From ZC4RG29 sp035304385 (lineage in GTDB: Bacteria > Bacteroidota > Bacteroidia > Cytophagales > Cyclobacteriaceae), in assembly GCA_035304385.1 (NCBI GenBank), contig DATGQD010000069.1:113023-177022 (forward strand): a stretch of DNA of 64,000 bases, given 5' to 3'. Positions 1 to 9,527 of this stretch are shown here, one piece after another. A program made the position numbers and the translations under genes. How positions within the stretch are numbered: position 1 is the first letter of the stretch; every line of letters begins with the position of its first letter. The notes under the pieces are model-generated. The model was not told where the DNA came from and did no database searches. It worked only from the letters and a program-made list of their open reading frames with translations.

Positions 1-30
1 TTACATTAAGCGGTCTTCGACCTGTTCACC

Positions 31-80
31 CTGAAGCGGTCGGAATCTGCTTCCCTGAAGCAGGTCGGAGACCGCTTCAG
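31..80 (-). terminator. Nested hairpin at the end of the lacI-type gene
   Basis: Outer arms CTGAAGCGGTC (31-41) and GACCGCTTCAG (70-80) are perfect 11-bp inverted repeats. Inside them CTGCTTC (47-53) pairs with GAAGCAG (57-63). The outer arm overlaps the stop codon of the leftward regulator gene. No clear U-run follows, so it could be a Rho-independent-like terminator, an mRNA-stabilising hairpin or a REP-like element. The motif AAGCGGTC occurs again at 8-15. Confidence 0.5.
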
Positions 81-1114
81 GGTTTCTTCAAAGAAGATTC
101 GCGGATGATGAGTTTTGTTTTCAGAACCTTGGTAACGGGCTTCGGCTCGGTGTCTTCCTTCGACCGCGTTTCGATCTGGCTGATGAGGAGCTTGGTGGCT
201 TCCTGGCCCATTTCGAATCCGGGCTGATCCACGGACGACAGCGGAGGGTCCATCATGGAGCTGAACAGCCAGTTGCTGAAACCTACCACGGCAATATCAC
301 CGGGGATGGAGAGGCCCCGGCTGCGGATCACCTGCATGGCACCCATAGCCACAGGGTCGTTGGTGGCAAATATCCCATCCGGGAGCGGCGACATGTCCAG
401 CAGGCGTTCGGTAGAGCGTTTTCCGGCCTCGATAGTGGCGTCGGGACATGGAATGATGAGGCTCTTGTCGATCGGCATATTGCGTTCTTTCAGCGCATCG
501 AGGTAACCCTCGAGACGCTGGCGGGTGATGTCCAGATTGGGCGAGCCCTCAATGTGGGCGATTCGTTTGCATCCCTGGTCGATCAGGTGGAGGGTTGCCT
601 CCCGTGCTCCACCGCGGTCGTCAACAATTACCTTGCTGGTGCTGGGATGGTCGTACACGCGGTCGAAGAATACCATCGGTACGCCTTTGGACAGCATGTT
701 GTCGATATGATCGAAGTTCGTCGTCTCGCGCGAAAGCGACAGGAGCATGCCGTCAACGCGGCTGTTGAACAGCGCCTTCATGTCGGTGATCTCGCGCTGC
801 GAAGACTCGTTCGATTGCGTCAGGATCACATTATACCCTGCACTGTAAGCGACGTCCTCTATACCACTGATAACCGTGGAGAAAAAGAAGTGAACAATTT
901 CGGGAATGATAACACCCAGCGTGTTGGTCTTACTTTGTCGCAGGCTGAGTGCGACAATGTTGGGTTGGTAATTCAGTTTTTCCGCCAGTTCATTGACGGC
1001 GCGTTTGGTTTCCGGACTGATGTCAGGATGATCTTTGAGCGCGCGGGATACCGTCGAGGGCGAAATGCCCAGCTCCCGGGCAATATCCTTGATCGTAACT
1101 TGATTGTATCTCAT
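77..1114 (-). CDS. LacI family transcriptional regulator
   Basis: A 345-residue sugar-responsive DNA-binding repressor. Residues about 5-25 form the LacI helix-turn-helix (VTIKDIARELGISPSTVSRA), followed by the hinge (YQPNIVALSLR) and a periplasmic-binding-protein-like effector domain to the C-terminus. The reading frame stays open upstream to 1198, but that extension is arginine-rich and unlike the family, so the ATG at 1112-1114 is the natural start. The gene is divergent from the haloperoxidase gene and lies upstream of the glycerol and GH65 clusters, either of which could be its target. This is inference; the effector cannot be read from the sequence. Confidence 0.93.
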   Translation of the reverse strand: MRYNQVTIKDIARELGISPSTVSRALKDHPDISPETKRAVNELAEKLNYQPNIVALSLRQSKTNTLGVIIPEIVHFFFSTVISGIEDVAYSAGYNVILTQSNESSQREITDMKALFNSRVDGMLLSLSRETTNFDHIDNMLSKGVPMVFFDRVYDHPSTSKVIVDDRGGAREATLHLIDQGCKRIAHIEGSPNLDITRQRLEGYLDALKERNMPIDKSLIIPCPDATIEAGKRSTERLLDMSPLPDGIFATNDPVAMGAMQVIRSRGLSIPGDIAVVGFSNWLFSSMMDPPLSSVDQPGFEMGQEATKLLISQIETRSKEDTEPKPVTKVLKTKLIIRESSLKKP

Positions 1115-1444
1115 AGTAGTTTTAAACTGGCTCTGGTTACATCGGTGACGTCGCCGTCTCGGCCTGGAAGTTGTCTCTCTGGGTTGGTCACCCCCCAAAG
1201 TAACAAATTTCGGCCGATATATGTCGGTGACTTCTCCAATTGGTCACAGATGTTACAACGCAGCAATTATACGTACACGCGGATCGTCTTCCAACCACTT
1301 ATAAGTCGGTCGGACAGTCTTTGCCGGCATACAATTCCCGCCACCGTTTCCGCGGTCGTTTGCAGCAGTACTTTATGGCCTGACCGCGTTCGGTTGTTGG
1401 GGTAAGTTTATTACTTTTGGAAAAGAGAGTACGAACCTACACAA
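1115..1444. other. 330-bp divergent intergenic region with promoters and palindromes
   Basis: This is the control region between the leftward LacI-type gene and the rightward haloperoxidase gene. It contains two perfect short palindromes, TCGGCCGA (1210-1217) and ACTTATAAGT (1297-1306), either of which could be an operator. The reverse strand has TTACTTTG at 1196-1203, one base off the Bacteroidota -7 box. An open frame runs through it on the plus strand from inside the regulator gene but shows no protein-like character. No RNA gene is visible. Confidence 0.4.
1412..1419 (+). promoter_or_regulatory. Candidate -7 box of the haloperoxidase gene
   Basis: TACTTTTG matches the Bacteroidota -7 consensus TAnnTTTG exactly and sits 25 bases before the ATG at 1445. 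A TTG at 1394-1396 could serve as the -33 element, but the 15-base spacer is short. The assignment rests on motif and position only. Confidence 0.45.
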
Positions 1445-2797
1445 ATGAAAGTAAGATTGGCGCAAGTGCTGCTGCTCGTCGCCCTTGTGGCGGGCTGTGG
1501 CCAACCGGTAAACGAGGAATGGAGGAAGGAGGCTGAAAATCCCGATTTTCTACACCGCACGATCCGACAGGTGACCAATATTATTATTCATGATATCTTC
1601 TCTCCACCGGTTGCTAGTCGTATATACGGATACACGAGTGTAGCCGCGTATGAGGCTGCGATCCAGGGAAATCCCAATTTCAAAAGCCTGGCTGGACAGC
1701 TTAACGGCTTGGAACCGACGCCGGCCCCCGAAGAAGGCGAGGAATACTGTTTCAGCCTTTCAGCCGTGGAGGCCGCCGTCCGAGTTGGGCGCGCTCTGGT
1801 CTTCTCAGAAGACAAAATGGACGAGTTCCACAGCCAGGTTCTTGCCGAGTACCGGGCCACAGGCATGCCTGAGGACGTTTTCGAACGCTCCATCGCATAC
1901 GGTGAAACGGTGGCGAAACACATTTTGCAATGGTCGTCGTCAGACAACTACAAGCAAACGCGCTCGTTTCCAAAATACACGGTAGACAACGATCCTGCCA
2001 CCTGGAAACCCACGCCGCCGGCGTATATGGATGGCGTCGAGCCCCATTGGAATAAGGTGCGGACTTTCGTGCTGGACTCCCCGGCGCAGTTTGTTCCCGA
2101 TCCGCCGCTGCCCTTCTCCACCGATACCGCCTCACCTTTTTTTAAGGAAGCGCACCAGGTGTATACCACAGGCAACGGTCTTACTGAAGAACAAAAGGAG
2201 ATTGCACGGTTCTGGGACTGCAACCCCTTCGTCATGAACGTCAAGGGCCACGTCATGTTTGCCACGAAAAAAATATCTCCCGGAGGACACTGGCTCTCTA
2301 TCACCGAACACGCATGCAAGAAAACCGGGAAGTCCGCAGTCGAAACGGCCGAGGCATACGCCATGGTGTCTATGGCGCTGATGGACGCCTTCGTGAGCTG
2401 CTGGGATGAAAAATACAGGAGCAATCTCGTCCGACCGGAGACCTACATCAACCAATACATCGATGAAAACTGGACTCCACTTCTGCAAACGCCGCCGTTT
2501 CCGGAATATACCAGCGGTCACAGTATGATATCCAGCGCCGCAGCGGTAGTCCTGACCGATCTGTTCGGCGATAATTTCAGTTTTACCGACAGCACCGAAG
2601 TCGAATTTGGCATGACGGCCCGGAAGTTCAATTCCTTTAAAGAGGCGGCGCAGGAAGCGGTCGTCAGCCGGCTCTACGGCGGCATCCACTATTGGAGAGC
2701 ATGTGAGGTCGGCGCGACGGTCGGCACCAATATCGGCGAGTTCGTCCTGGATCGGGTGAGAACCCGGGAAGAGACACTGGCTACCGCAAAGGAATAA
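1445..2797 (+). CDS. Vanadium-dependent haloperoxidase / PAP2-type phosphatase lipoprotein
   Basis: A 450-residue exported lipoprotein: the signal ends in the lipobox LVAGC with Cys18. The three phosphate/vanadate-pocket motifs of the PAP2/vanadium haloperoxidase superfamily are visible in order. They are a Lys-Arg-Pro segment (KYRSNLVRP), PEYTSGHS with the Ser-Gly-His core near residue 360, and SRLYGGIHYW with Arg and His near residue 415. The family includes halogen-oxidising peroxidases and acid phosphatases with the same pocket, so the chemistry cannot be assigned from motifs alone. It stands alone between the divergent regulator and the glycerol operon, 65 bp before glpF, and could share regulation with either. 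Confidence 0.85.
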   Translation: MKVRLAQVLLLVALVAGCGQPVNEEWRKEAENPDFLHRTIRQVTNIIIHDIFSPPVASRIYGYTSVAAYEAAIQGNPNFKSLAGQLNGLEPTPAPEEGEEYCFSLSAVEAAVRVGRALVFSEDKMDEFHSQVLAEYRATGMPEDVFERSIAYGETVAKHILQWSSSDNYKQTRSFPKYTVDNDPATWKPTPPAYMDGVEPHWNKVRTFVLDSPAQFVPDPPLPFSTDTASPFFKEAHQVYTTGNGLTEEQKEIARFWDCNPFVMNVKGHVMFATKKISPGGHWLSITEHACKKTGKSAVETAEAYAMVSMALMDAFVSCWDEKYRSNLVRPETYINQYIDENWTPLLQTPPFPEYTSGHSMISSAAAVVLTDLFGDNFSFTDSTEVEFGMTARKFNSFKEAAQEAVVSRLYGGIHYWRACEVGATVGTNIGEFVLDRVRTREETLATAKE

Positions 2798-2862
2798 CCG
2801 AACCGCGGCCGTGCTCAGGTGGCATTACCAGGAAATCATAGTCGCACACCCATACCTAACCT

Positions 2863-3567
2863 ATGTCTCCGTATCTTGGTGAATTCCTGGGAACCCTCCT
2901 CCTCGTCCTTTTGGGCGATGGCGTCGTGGCGGGCATCCTCCTGAAACATTCAAAATCCGAAAATGCCGGGTGGCTTACCATCACGATTGCATGGGGCCTT
3001 TCGGTAAGTATGGCCATCTACGCTGTCGGACAGTTTAGCGGCGCACACATCAATCCCGCTGTAACGCTGGGTCTGGCGGTATCGGGTTCGTTCCCATGGG
3101 AACAGGTGGCCGGCTATTTTATAGCCCAACTCGCGGGCGGGTTTACCGGCGCGGTAATCGTTTGGTTGCACTACCTTCCACATTGGTCGCGTACACCGGA
3201 CCCGGCAGTTAAGCTGGCTGCCTTTTGCACCGCACCCGCTATCCGTTCCGCCGGAAACAATTTCGTCAGCGAGATGATCGCCACGACCATCCTCGTCATG
3301 GGCGTACTCTTTATCGGGGCCAACCGCTTTACAGAGGGTCTGAATCCTTTGGTGATCGGGGCGCTCATCTCAGTTATCGGTATGGGGCTGGGCGGCACAA
3401 CGGGCTTTGCAATAAACCCGGCGCGTGATCTCGGTCCACGCATTGCCCACGCGGTGCTGCCTGTTAGTGGTAAGGGTTCATCCGACTGGTCCTATGCCTG
3501 GATACCGGTCGCCGGTCCCCTCACCGGCGCAGTGGTCGGGGCAGGCCTGTACTTGCTCATCTTCTGA
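2863..3567 (+). CDS. glpF: Glycerol uptake facilitator (aquaglyceroporin)
   Basis: A 234-residue MIP-family channel of the inner membrane with six predicted helices. Both pore motifs are intact: HINPAV with Asn64, and NPARDLGPR from Asn185. The Asp in NPARD is the residue that marks glycerol facilitators rather than strict water channels. Its stop is only 8 bp before glpK, so the two are almost certainly co-transcribed. Glycerol enters by diffusion here and is trapped by phosphorylation by GlpK. Confidence 0.95.
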   Translation: MSPYLGEFLGTLLLVLLGDGVVAGILLKHSKSENAGWLTITIAWGLSVSMAIYAVGQFSGAHINPAVTLGLAVSGSFPWEQVAGYFIAQLAGGFTGAVIVWLHYLPHWSRTPDPAVKLAAFCTAPAIRSAGNNFVSEMIATTILVMGVLFIGANRFTEGLNPLVIGALISVIGMGLGGTTGFAINPARDLGPRIAHAVLPVSGKGSSDWSYAWIPVAGPLTGAVVGAGLYLLIF

Positions 3568-3575
3568 TATAAATT

Positions 3576-5057
<1,482 letters not shown>

Positions 5058-5108
5058 CAAGAAGCACCGTACGGCGTTTGTGCTGATACAACAGGAGTTT
5101 CCAATAGA

Positions 5109-6764
5109 ATGGCATCACACGGGTTTTCGGTAACCTTCAGAGATCAGCTGCTGGAACGACTCAGGAATGAGCGTTTCGACTTGCTGGTGATTGGCGGCGG
5201 TATTACGGGCGCGGGTATCGCGCTGGATGCCGTATCCAGAGGCCTTAAGGTAGCTCTCGTAGAACGCGATGACTTCGCCTACGGCACCAGTAGCCGGTCC
5301 ACGAAACTCATCCATGGCGGCCTTCGCTATCTCAAACAGCTCGAATTCGGACTCGTCAAGGAAGTGGGCAGCGAACGGGCGGTGGTGCACAACCTCGCGC
5401 CGCACCTCGTCGTGCCGGAAAAGATGTTGCTGCCCCTGTCCGAAGGAAAATCGCTGGGTTATCTCCTCACTTCGTTCGGGCTCAAGCTGTACGACTGGCT
5501 GGCGAACGTAAAGAAATCCGATCAGCGGCGCATGCTCACGCGCCCGCAAACGCTCCGTTATGAACCGTTGCTGAAGAAGGACTTTATTAAAGGTGGCGCT
5601 ATCTACGCCGAATATCGCACCGATGACGCACGGTTGACACTGGAGGTCATGAAGACCGCCTTCCAGATGGGCGCGATATGTGTGAGCTACCTGGCGGCGC
5701 GCGATTTCTTGTACGAAGACAAGCATATCACCGGCGCGCGCGTCGTGGACGTACTCACGCAGCAAGAAATAGAGCTGCATGCCACGGCGATTGTCAATGC
5801 AACCGGTCCATGGGTTGACGACCTGCGAACGGCCGACGCATCACTGAGCGGCAAACACCTCCACCTGACGAAGGGCGTACATATTGTCGTACCCCGTGAG
5901 CGCCTTCCCGTAAAGCAGGCGATATATTTCGACGTTAATGACGGCAGAATGATCTTTGCGATTCCGCGCGGTCGTGTGTCGTACATCGGAACCACGGATA
6001 CTAATTATAGAGGCGATAAGGATCATGTGGCGGCAACGGTTGAGGATGCCGAATATTTGATACAGGCCGTCAACGACACGTTTCCCTCCGTACAACTTTC
6101 TCTTAACGACATTGAATCCAGTTGGGCAGGTTTGCGACCGTTGATCCACGAAGAGGGTAAGTCCGCGTCCGAGTTGTCGCGCCGGGATGAGATCTTTGAA
6201 TCGTCTTCAGGGCTCATCTCCATCGCGGGTGGCAAACTCACGGGCTACCGGAAGATGGCGGAGCGCGTCGTTGATCTCGTGATACACCGGTATTTTGGAG
6301 AGCAGGTCTTGCGTGAATGTGCGACGGATCGGATCGGCCTGGCGGGCAATACCTTCACCGGTTATCAGGACGTCGTAGAATATCGCGAAGAAGTGGCACG
6401 TCAGCTCTCAGGTGCCGGTCTGGATGGACGCGTGGCTGAGTACCTGGTGGAAAATTATGGCCAGCAGACCAACTTGATCCTCCGCAATTTCCTTCAACAG
6501 GATGCTTCCCTGGATAAAGACCTGGCCCTGATACTGTCGGAGCTATGGTTTTGTTTTCACCATGAAATGATCGTTACACTCGCAGATTTTTTCAATAGGA
6601 GAACCGGGCTGTTGAACTTCGACATCGTGCGGGTGAAACGATGGAAGAACGAGGTCGCCACGGAGCTGGGCCGGTACGCCGGCTGGAGCGACGAAAGGAA
6701 ACAGTCCGAAATCGACGCCCTCGACACGCTCATCGCGGAGGCACGCCTTAACCACACCCAGTAG
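5109..6764 (+). CDS. glpD: Glycerol-3-phosphate dehydrogenase, FAD-dependent
   Basis: A 551-residue aerobic-type flavoenzyme that oxidises glycerol 3-phosphate to dihydroxyacetone phosphate and feeds electrons to quinone at the membrane. The FAD-binding loop is VIGGGITGAGIALDAVSRG near residues 27-45, and TKLIHGGLRYL is the conserved GlpD/GlpA segment. A C-terminal helical DAO_C domain follows from about residue 400. It closes the three-gene glycerol operon and leaves 129 bp before the next gene. Confidence 0.96.
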   Translation: MASHGFSVTFRDQLLERLRNERFDLLVIGGGITGAGIALDAVSRGLKVALVERDDFAYGTSSRSTKLIHGGLRYLKQLEFGLVKEVGSERAVVHNLAPHLVVPEKMLLPLSEGKSLGYLLTSFGLKLYDWLANVKKSDQRRMLTRPQTLRYEPLLKKDFIKGGAIYAEYRTDDARLTLEVMKTAFQMGAICVSYLAARDFLYEDKHITGARVVDVLTQQEIELHATAIVNATGPWVDDLRTADASLSGKHLHLTKGVHIVVPRERLPVKQAIYFDVNDGRMIFAIPRGRVSYIGTTDTNYRGDKDHVAATVEDAEYLIQAVNDTFPSVQLSLNDIESSWAGLRPLIHEEGKSASELSRRDEIFESSSGLISIAGGKLTGYRKMAERVVDLVIHRYFGEQVLRECATDRIGLAGNTFTGYQDVVEYREEVARQLSGAGLDGRVAEYLVENYGQQTNLILRNFLQQDASLDKDLALILSELWFCFHHEMIVTLADFFNRRTGLLNFDIVRVKRWKNEVATELGRYAGWSDERKQSEIDALDTLIAEARLNHTQ

Positions 6765-6848
6765 TACTCGTTCCCGGAGGGAGCATTTTAAGTTACCGCA
6801 GCTCTGGTTTTGACGCCGGCGTCTCTTATCTTAATCCGGCTTTTATGA

Positions 6849-6872
6849 CCGGAATTCCGGCGGATAATCCGC
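6849..6872. promoter_or_regulatory. Two adjacent palindromes upstream of the ROK kinase gene
   Basis: CCGGAATTCCGG (6849-6860) is a perfect 12-bp palindrome, directly joined to GCGGATAATCCGC (6860-6872), a 13-bp palindrome with one central base. They lie 22 bases before the ATG at 6894. The layout suits a repressor operator for the sugar-kinase/GH65 unit, possibly for the LacI-type regulator at 77-1114. That pairing is inference. Confidence 0.4.
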
Positions 6873-6893
6873 TTTTGTAATGCCCTGTGAACT

Positions 6894-7811
6894 ATGAATG
6901 ACGATCGTCTTTGGGGAATTGATCTGGGAGGCACCAAGATCGAGGGGGCCATCCTGACCAAGTCTGAACCACCTAACGTGCTGTACCGCGAACGAATCCC
7001 AACCGAAGCCTTCCGCGGCTACGATCACATTGTGGGACAAATCGCCAGGATGTTCCGGCTTATGACCGACTTTGCCGGCACCAAGCCCGACCGGATGGGT
7101 ATCGCCACACCGGGCACACTTGATCCGCAACAGGGGGTGATGAAAAACTGCAACACGACATCACTAAACGGTAAACCCCTTAAAGCCGACCTTGAGCGGG
7201 CACTCGATACGGAAGTGTTCCTCGCAAACGACGCCAACTGCTTTGCCCTGGCCGAAACCCGCCTCGGAGTTGTGCGGCAACAATTTCCGGATGCAAAGGT
7301 GGTGTTTGGCGTCATCATGGGTACAGGTGTGGGGGGCGGCCTGGTGGTGAACGGCGAAGTCATCAACGGACTTCAGGGAATCGGCGGAGAATGGGGCCAC
7401 AATTTTCTCGATGCCTCGGGAGGCCACTGCTACTGCGGCAAAAAAGGATGTGTTGAAAAGGTCCTCTCGGGCCCCGCCCTCGAAGCCTATTACGAATCAA
7501 AGGCGGGAACGAAGAAGGGAATGCCCGAGATCGTTGCCGACGCCGGGTCGGATCCGGTGGCACGGGACACCCTCCAGCGGCTCACGGCTTTCTTCGGACA
7601 GGCCATAAGCGTGATCATCAACATTGTCGATCCCCATGTGATCGTGATCGGGGGTGGCCTGGGGAATATCGATGCGATCTATTCGGAGGGGATGCATTCG
7701 CTGAAAAAGAATATTTTTAATAACCGGGTGGAAACACCCATTGTGAGGCCGGTGCTGGGCGACAGCGCAGGTGTATTCGGGGCGGCCTACCTCGTCGATA
7801 CAAAGAAATGA
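6894..7811 (+). CDS. ROK family sugar kinase, probable glucokinase
   Basis: A 305-residue cytoplasmic kinase. The N-terminus IDLGGTKIEGAIL is the ATP phosphate-binding loop, GTGVGGG is the sugar-site region, and the ROK zinc motif is complete: His169 with Cys179, Cys181 and Cys186 in CYCGKKGC. ROK kinases of this type phosphorylate glucose, N-acetylhexosamines or fructose. The neighbouring GH65 phosphorylase, which releases free glucose, makes glucokinase the likely role. It is the first gene of a tight rightward unit; the PfkB gene starts 27 bp downstream. Confidence 0.9.
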   Translation: MNDDRLWGIDLGGTKIEGAILTKSEPPNVLYRERIPTEAFRGYDHIVGQIARMFRLMTDFAGTKPDRMGIATPGTLDPQQGVMKNCNTTSLNGKPLKADLERALDTEVFLANDANCFALAETRLGVVRQQFPDAKVVFGVIMGTGVGGGLVVNGEVINGLQGIGGEWGHNFLDASGGHCYCGKKGCVEKVLSGPALEAYYESKAGTKKGMPEIVADAGSDPVARDTLQRLTAFFGQAISVIINIVDPHVIVIGGGLGNIDAIYSEGMHSLKKNIFNNRVETPIVRPVLGDSAGVFGAAYLVDTKK

Positions 7812-7838
7812 AAAACTCACGCAGGAAAAGGAGGAGTC

Positions 7839-8822
7839 ATGAAACAGATTGCCATCATCGGACCCGTGCCCCGCGATCACATCGTTACGCACAACGGCGA
7901 CCTGATCCAGAAGTGGGGATGTGTCACCCATCCCGTCATCGCGTTGTCGACACTTGCCGGTGACGCCATCCGGATATTTCCGGTAACGCATGTTCGGAAA
8001 GTCGACCTCGATAATGTCAAAGAAGTATTCAAAGGCTATCGCGGCGTCGACCTCAGATGTGTCACGTCGCGCAACGATCAGGGCGATATTATCAGCCTCC
8101 GGTTTGTCGACATGAACAACCGGCTGGAACGCCAGACGGGGTTTATGGATCCTATCCTGCCAGCCGACGTAAAAGGACTCGTGGAGTGCGATGTCTTCGT
8201 ATTCGTTCCTATCAGCGACTATGAAGTGTCTCTCGATACCCTCCGATACCTCAAGAAGGAAAGCAAAGGCATCATTGTCTTTGACGCACACGGTCCGACA
8301 ACCGCATGCCTGATCAACGGCGAGCGTCAACGGAAGTTCTGGATTGACCGGGATCAATGGCTTCCTTATATCGACATTCTGAAAATGAACCTGGAGGAAG
8401 CGTACGCCTCGTGGTTTAAGAAAGAATACGAAACCCAGGACTTCACCCGTGAGATTGAACTCGACCACGACATGCTCAGGGCTTTCGCACGGCATTGCCT
8501 CGGCATGGGCGTACAATGCGTGTATATTACACTTGATTCACGAGGATGTATGACCTACTACAAGGACGGGAGGGAGTTTGTTGAAGTTCTGGTCCCGGCC
8601 GTGCCCGTCGAACATGTGATCGACACCACCGGCGCCGGCGACTCGTTCGCGGGAGGACTTGGATATGGGTTCCTTCAGGACCCCCGCAACTACATTCAGG
8701 CCGCGCGCTACGGCAACGCGCTGGGTTCGCTGCGCACCCAGGGCAAAACCTTCGAGGTATTCAAATCCCTGGAGGAGACCAACGCATTGATCCGCGACAC
8801 GTATGAGAGCGGGGCAATTTAA
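7839..8822 (+). CDS. PfkB family carbohydrate kinase
   Basis: A 327-residue ribokinase-like enzyme. The C-terminal signature DTTGAGDSFAGG carries the catalytic Asp and the anion hole. An unusually clear Shine-Dalgarno stretch (AAAGGAGGAG) sits just before the ATG, rare for this phylum. The substrate is not evident: the N-terminal sugar-binding half (IIGPVPRDHIVTHNG) does not match ribokinase, fructokinase or adenosine kinase in a way I can recognise. Its place between a glucokinase-like gene and beta-phosphoglucomutase suggests a sugar or sugar phosphate from the same pathway. Confidence 0.85.
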   Translation: MKQIAIIGPVPRDHIVTHNGDLIQKWGCVTHPVIALSTLAGDAIRIFPVTHVRKVDLDNVKEVFKGYRGVDLRCVTSRNDQGDIISLRFVDMNNRLERQTGFMDPILPADVKGLVECDVFVFVPISDYEVSLDTLRYLKKESKGIIVFDAHGPTTACLINGERQRKFWIDRDQWLPYIDILKMNLEEAYASWFKKEYETQDFTREIELDHDMLRAFARHCLGMGVQCVYITLDSRGCMTYYKDGREFVEVLVPAVPVEHVIDTTGAGDSFAGGLGYGFLQDPRNYIQAARYGNALGSLRTQGKTFEVFKSLEETNALIRDTYESGAI

Positions 8823-8837
8823 CATGACCTATTGCTG

Positions 8838-9500
8838 ATGGAGGCTTGCATATTCGACCTTGATGGAGTAATTGTTGATACAGCGCGATACCATTACCTG
8901 GCGTGGAAACGCCTCGCAGCGGAGTTGGGGTTTGAACTAACTCCGGAAGATAATGAACGCCTGAAGGGCGTGAGCCGCATTCAGTCGTTGGAGATCGTCC
9001 TCGAAATCGGAGGCATTCAGCTCGATGCGGAAAAGAAAGAACAGCTGGCGGAAAAGAAGAACGCCTGGTTCAACGAAGCGATTGCAAAGATGAAGCCTGA
9101 CGAGATTTTCCCGGGCGCAAGGACGCTCATCACCGATTTAACAAACTCCGGAAAGAAAGTAGCGCTCGCGTCCAGCAGCAAGAATGCACAACTAGTTGTG
9201 GACCGCCTTGAAATACGCGACTTGTTCGACGTGATCATCGATGGAACTATGATCGAACATACCAAACCCGACCCCGAAATATTTCTGCTGGCGGCGCAAC
9301 GGTTACGGGTGCGTCCGGAGCATTGCCTCGTATTCGAAGATGCCGAAGCAGGCGTAGCGGCAGCCCTGGCGGCGGGAATGAAATGTGTAGGGATCGGCTC
9401 GCCGGAGCGCCTCGGCAACGCGGACCTGGTGTTGCCTGCGATCGGCGAATTCAAAGCCTCTATGTTGAGCCAGTTTCAACAGACGCGCCCCCCGAAATAG
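8838..9500 (+). CDS. pgmB: Beta-phosphoglucomutase, HAD superfamily
   Basis: A 220-residue HAD-fold enzyme that interconverts beta-glucose 1-phosphate and glucose 6-phosphate. The N-terminus CIFDLDGVIVDTA gives nucleophile Asp7 and acid/base Asp9. ASSSKNA is motif II and FEDAEAGVAAALAAGM is motif IV. The ATG at 8838 is preferred to a TTG six bases earlier. It is followed 27 bp later by a GH65 gene; such inverting phosphorylases make beta-glucose 1-phosphate, which this enzyme consumes. The physical linkage is a classic one. Confidence 0.92.
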   Translation: MEACIFDLDGVIVDTARYHYLAWKRLAAELGFELTPEDNERLKGVSRIQSLEIVLEIGGIQLDAEKKEQLAEKKNAWFNEAIAKMKPDEIFPGARTLITDLTNSGKKVALASSSKNAQLVVDRLEIRDLFDVIIDGTMIEHTKPDPEIFLLAAQRLRVRPEHCLVFEDAEAGVAAALAAGMKCVGIGSPERLGNADLVLPAIGEFKASMLSQFQQTRPPK

Positions 9501-9527
9501 AATCAGTGACACAGTTACGCAACGAAG

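Noticed and set aside
554..1405. Open plus-strand frame of 283 codons across the LacI-type gene and intergenic region
   Set aside because: It is antisense to a clear regulator, has no family features and its composition is that of a shadow frame.
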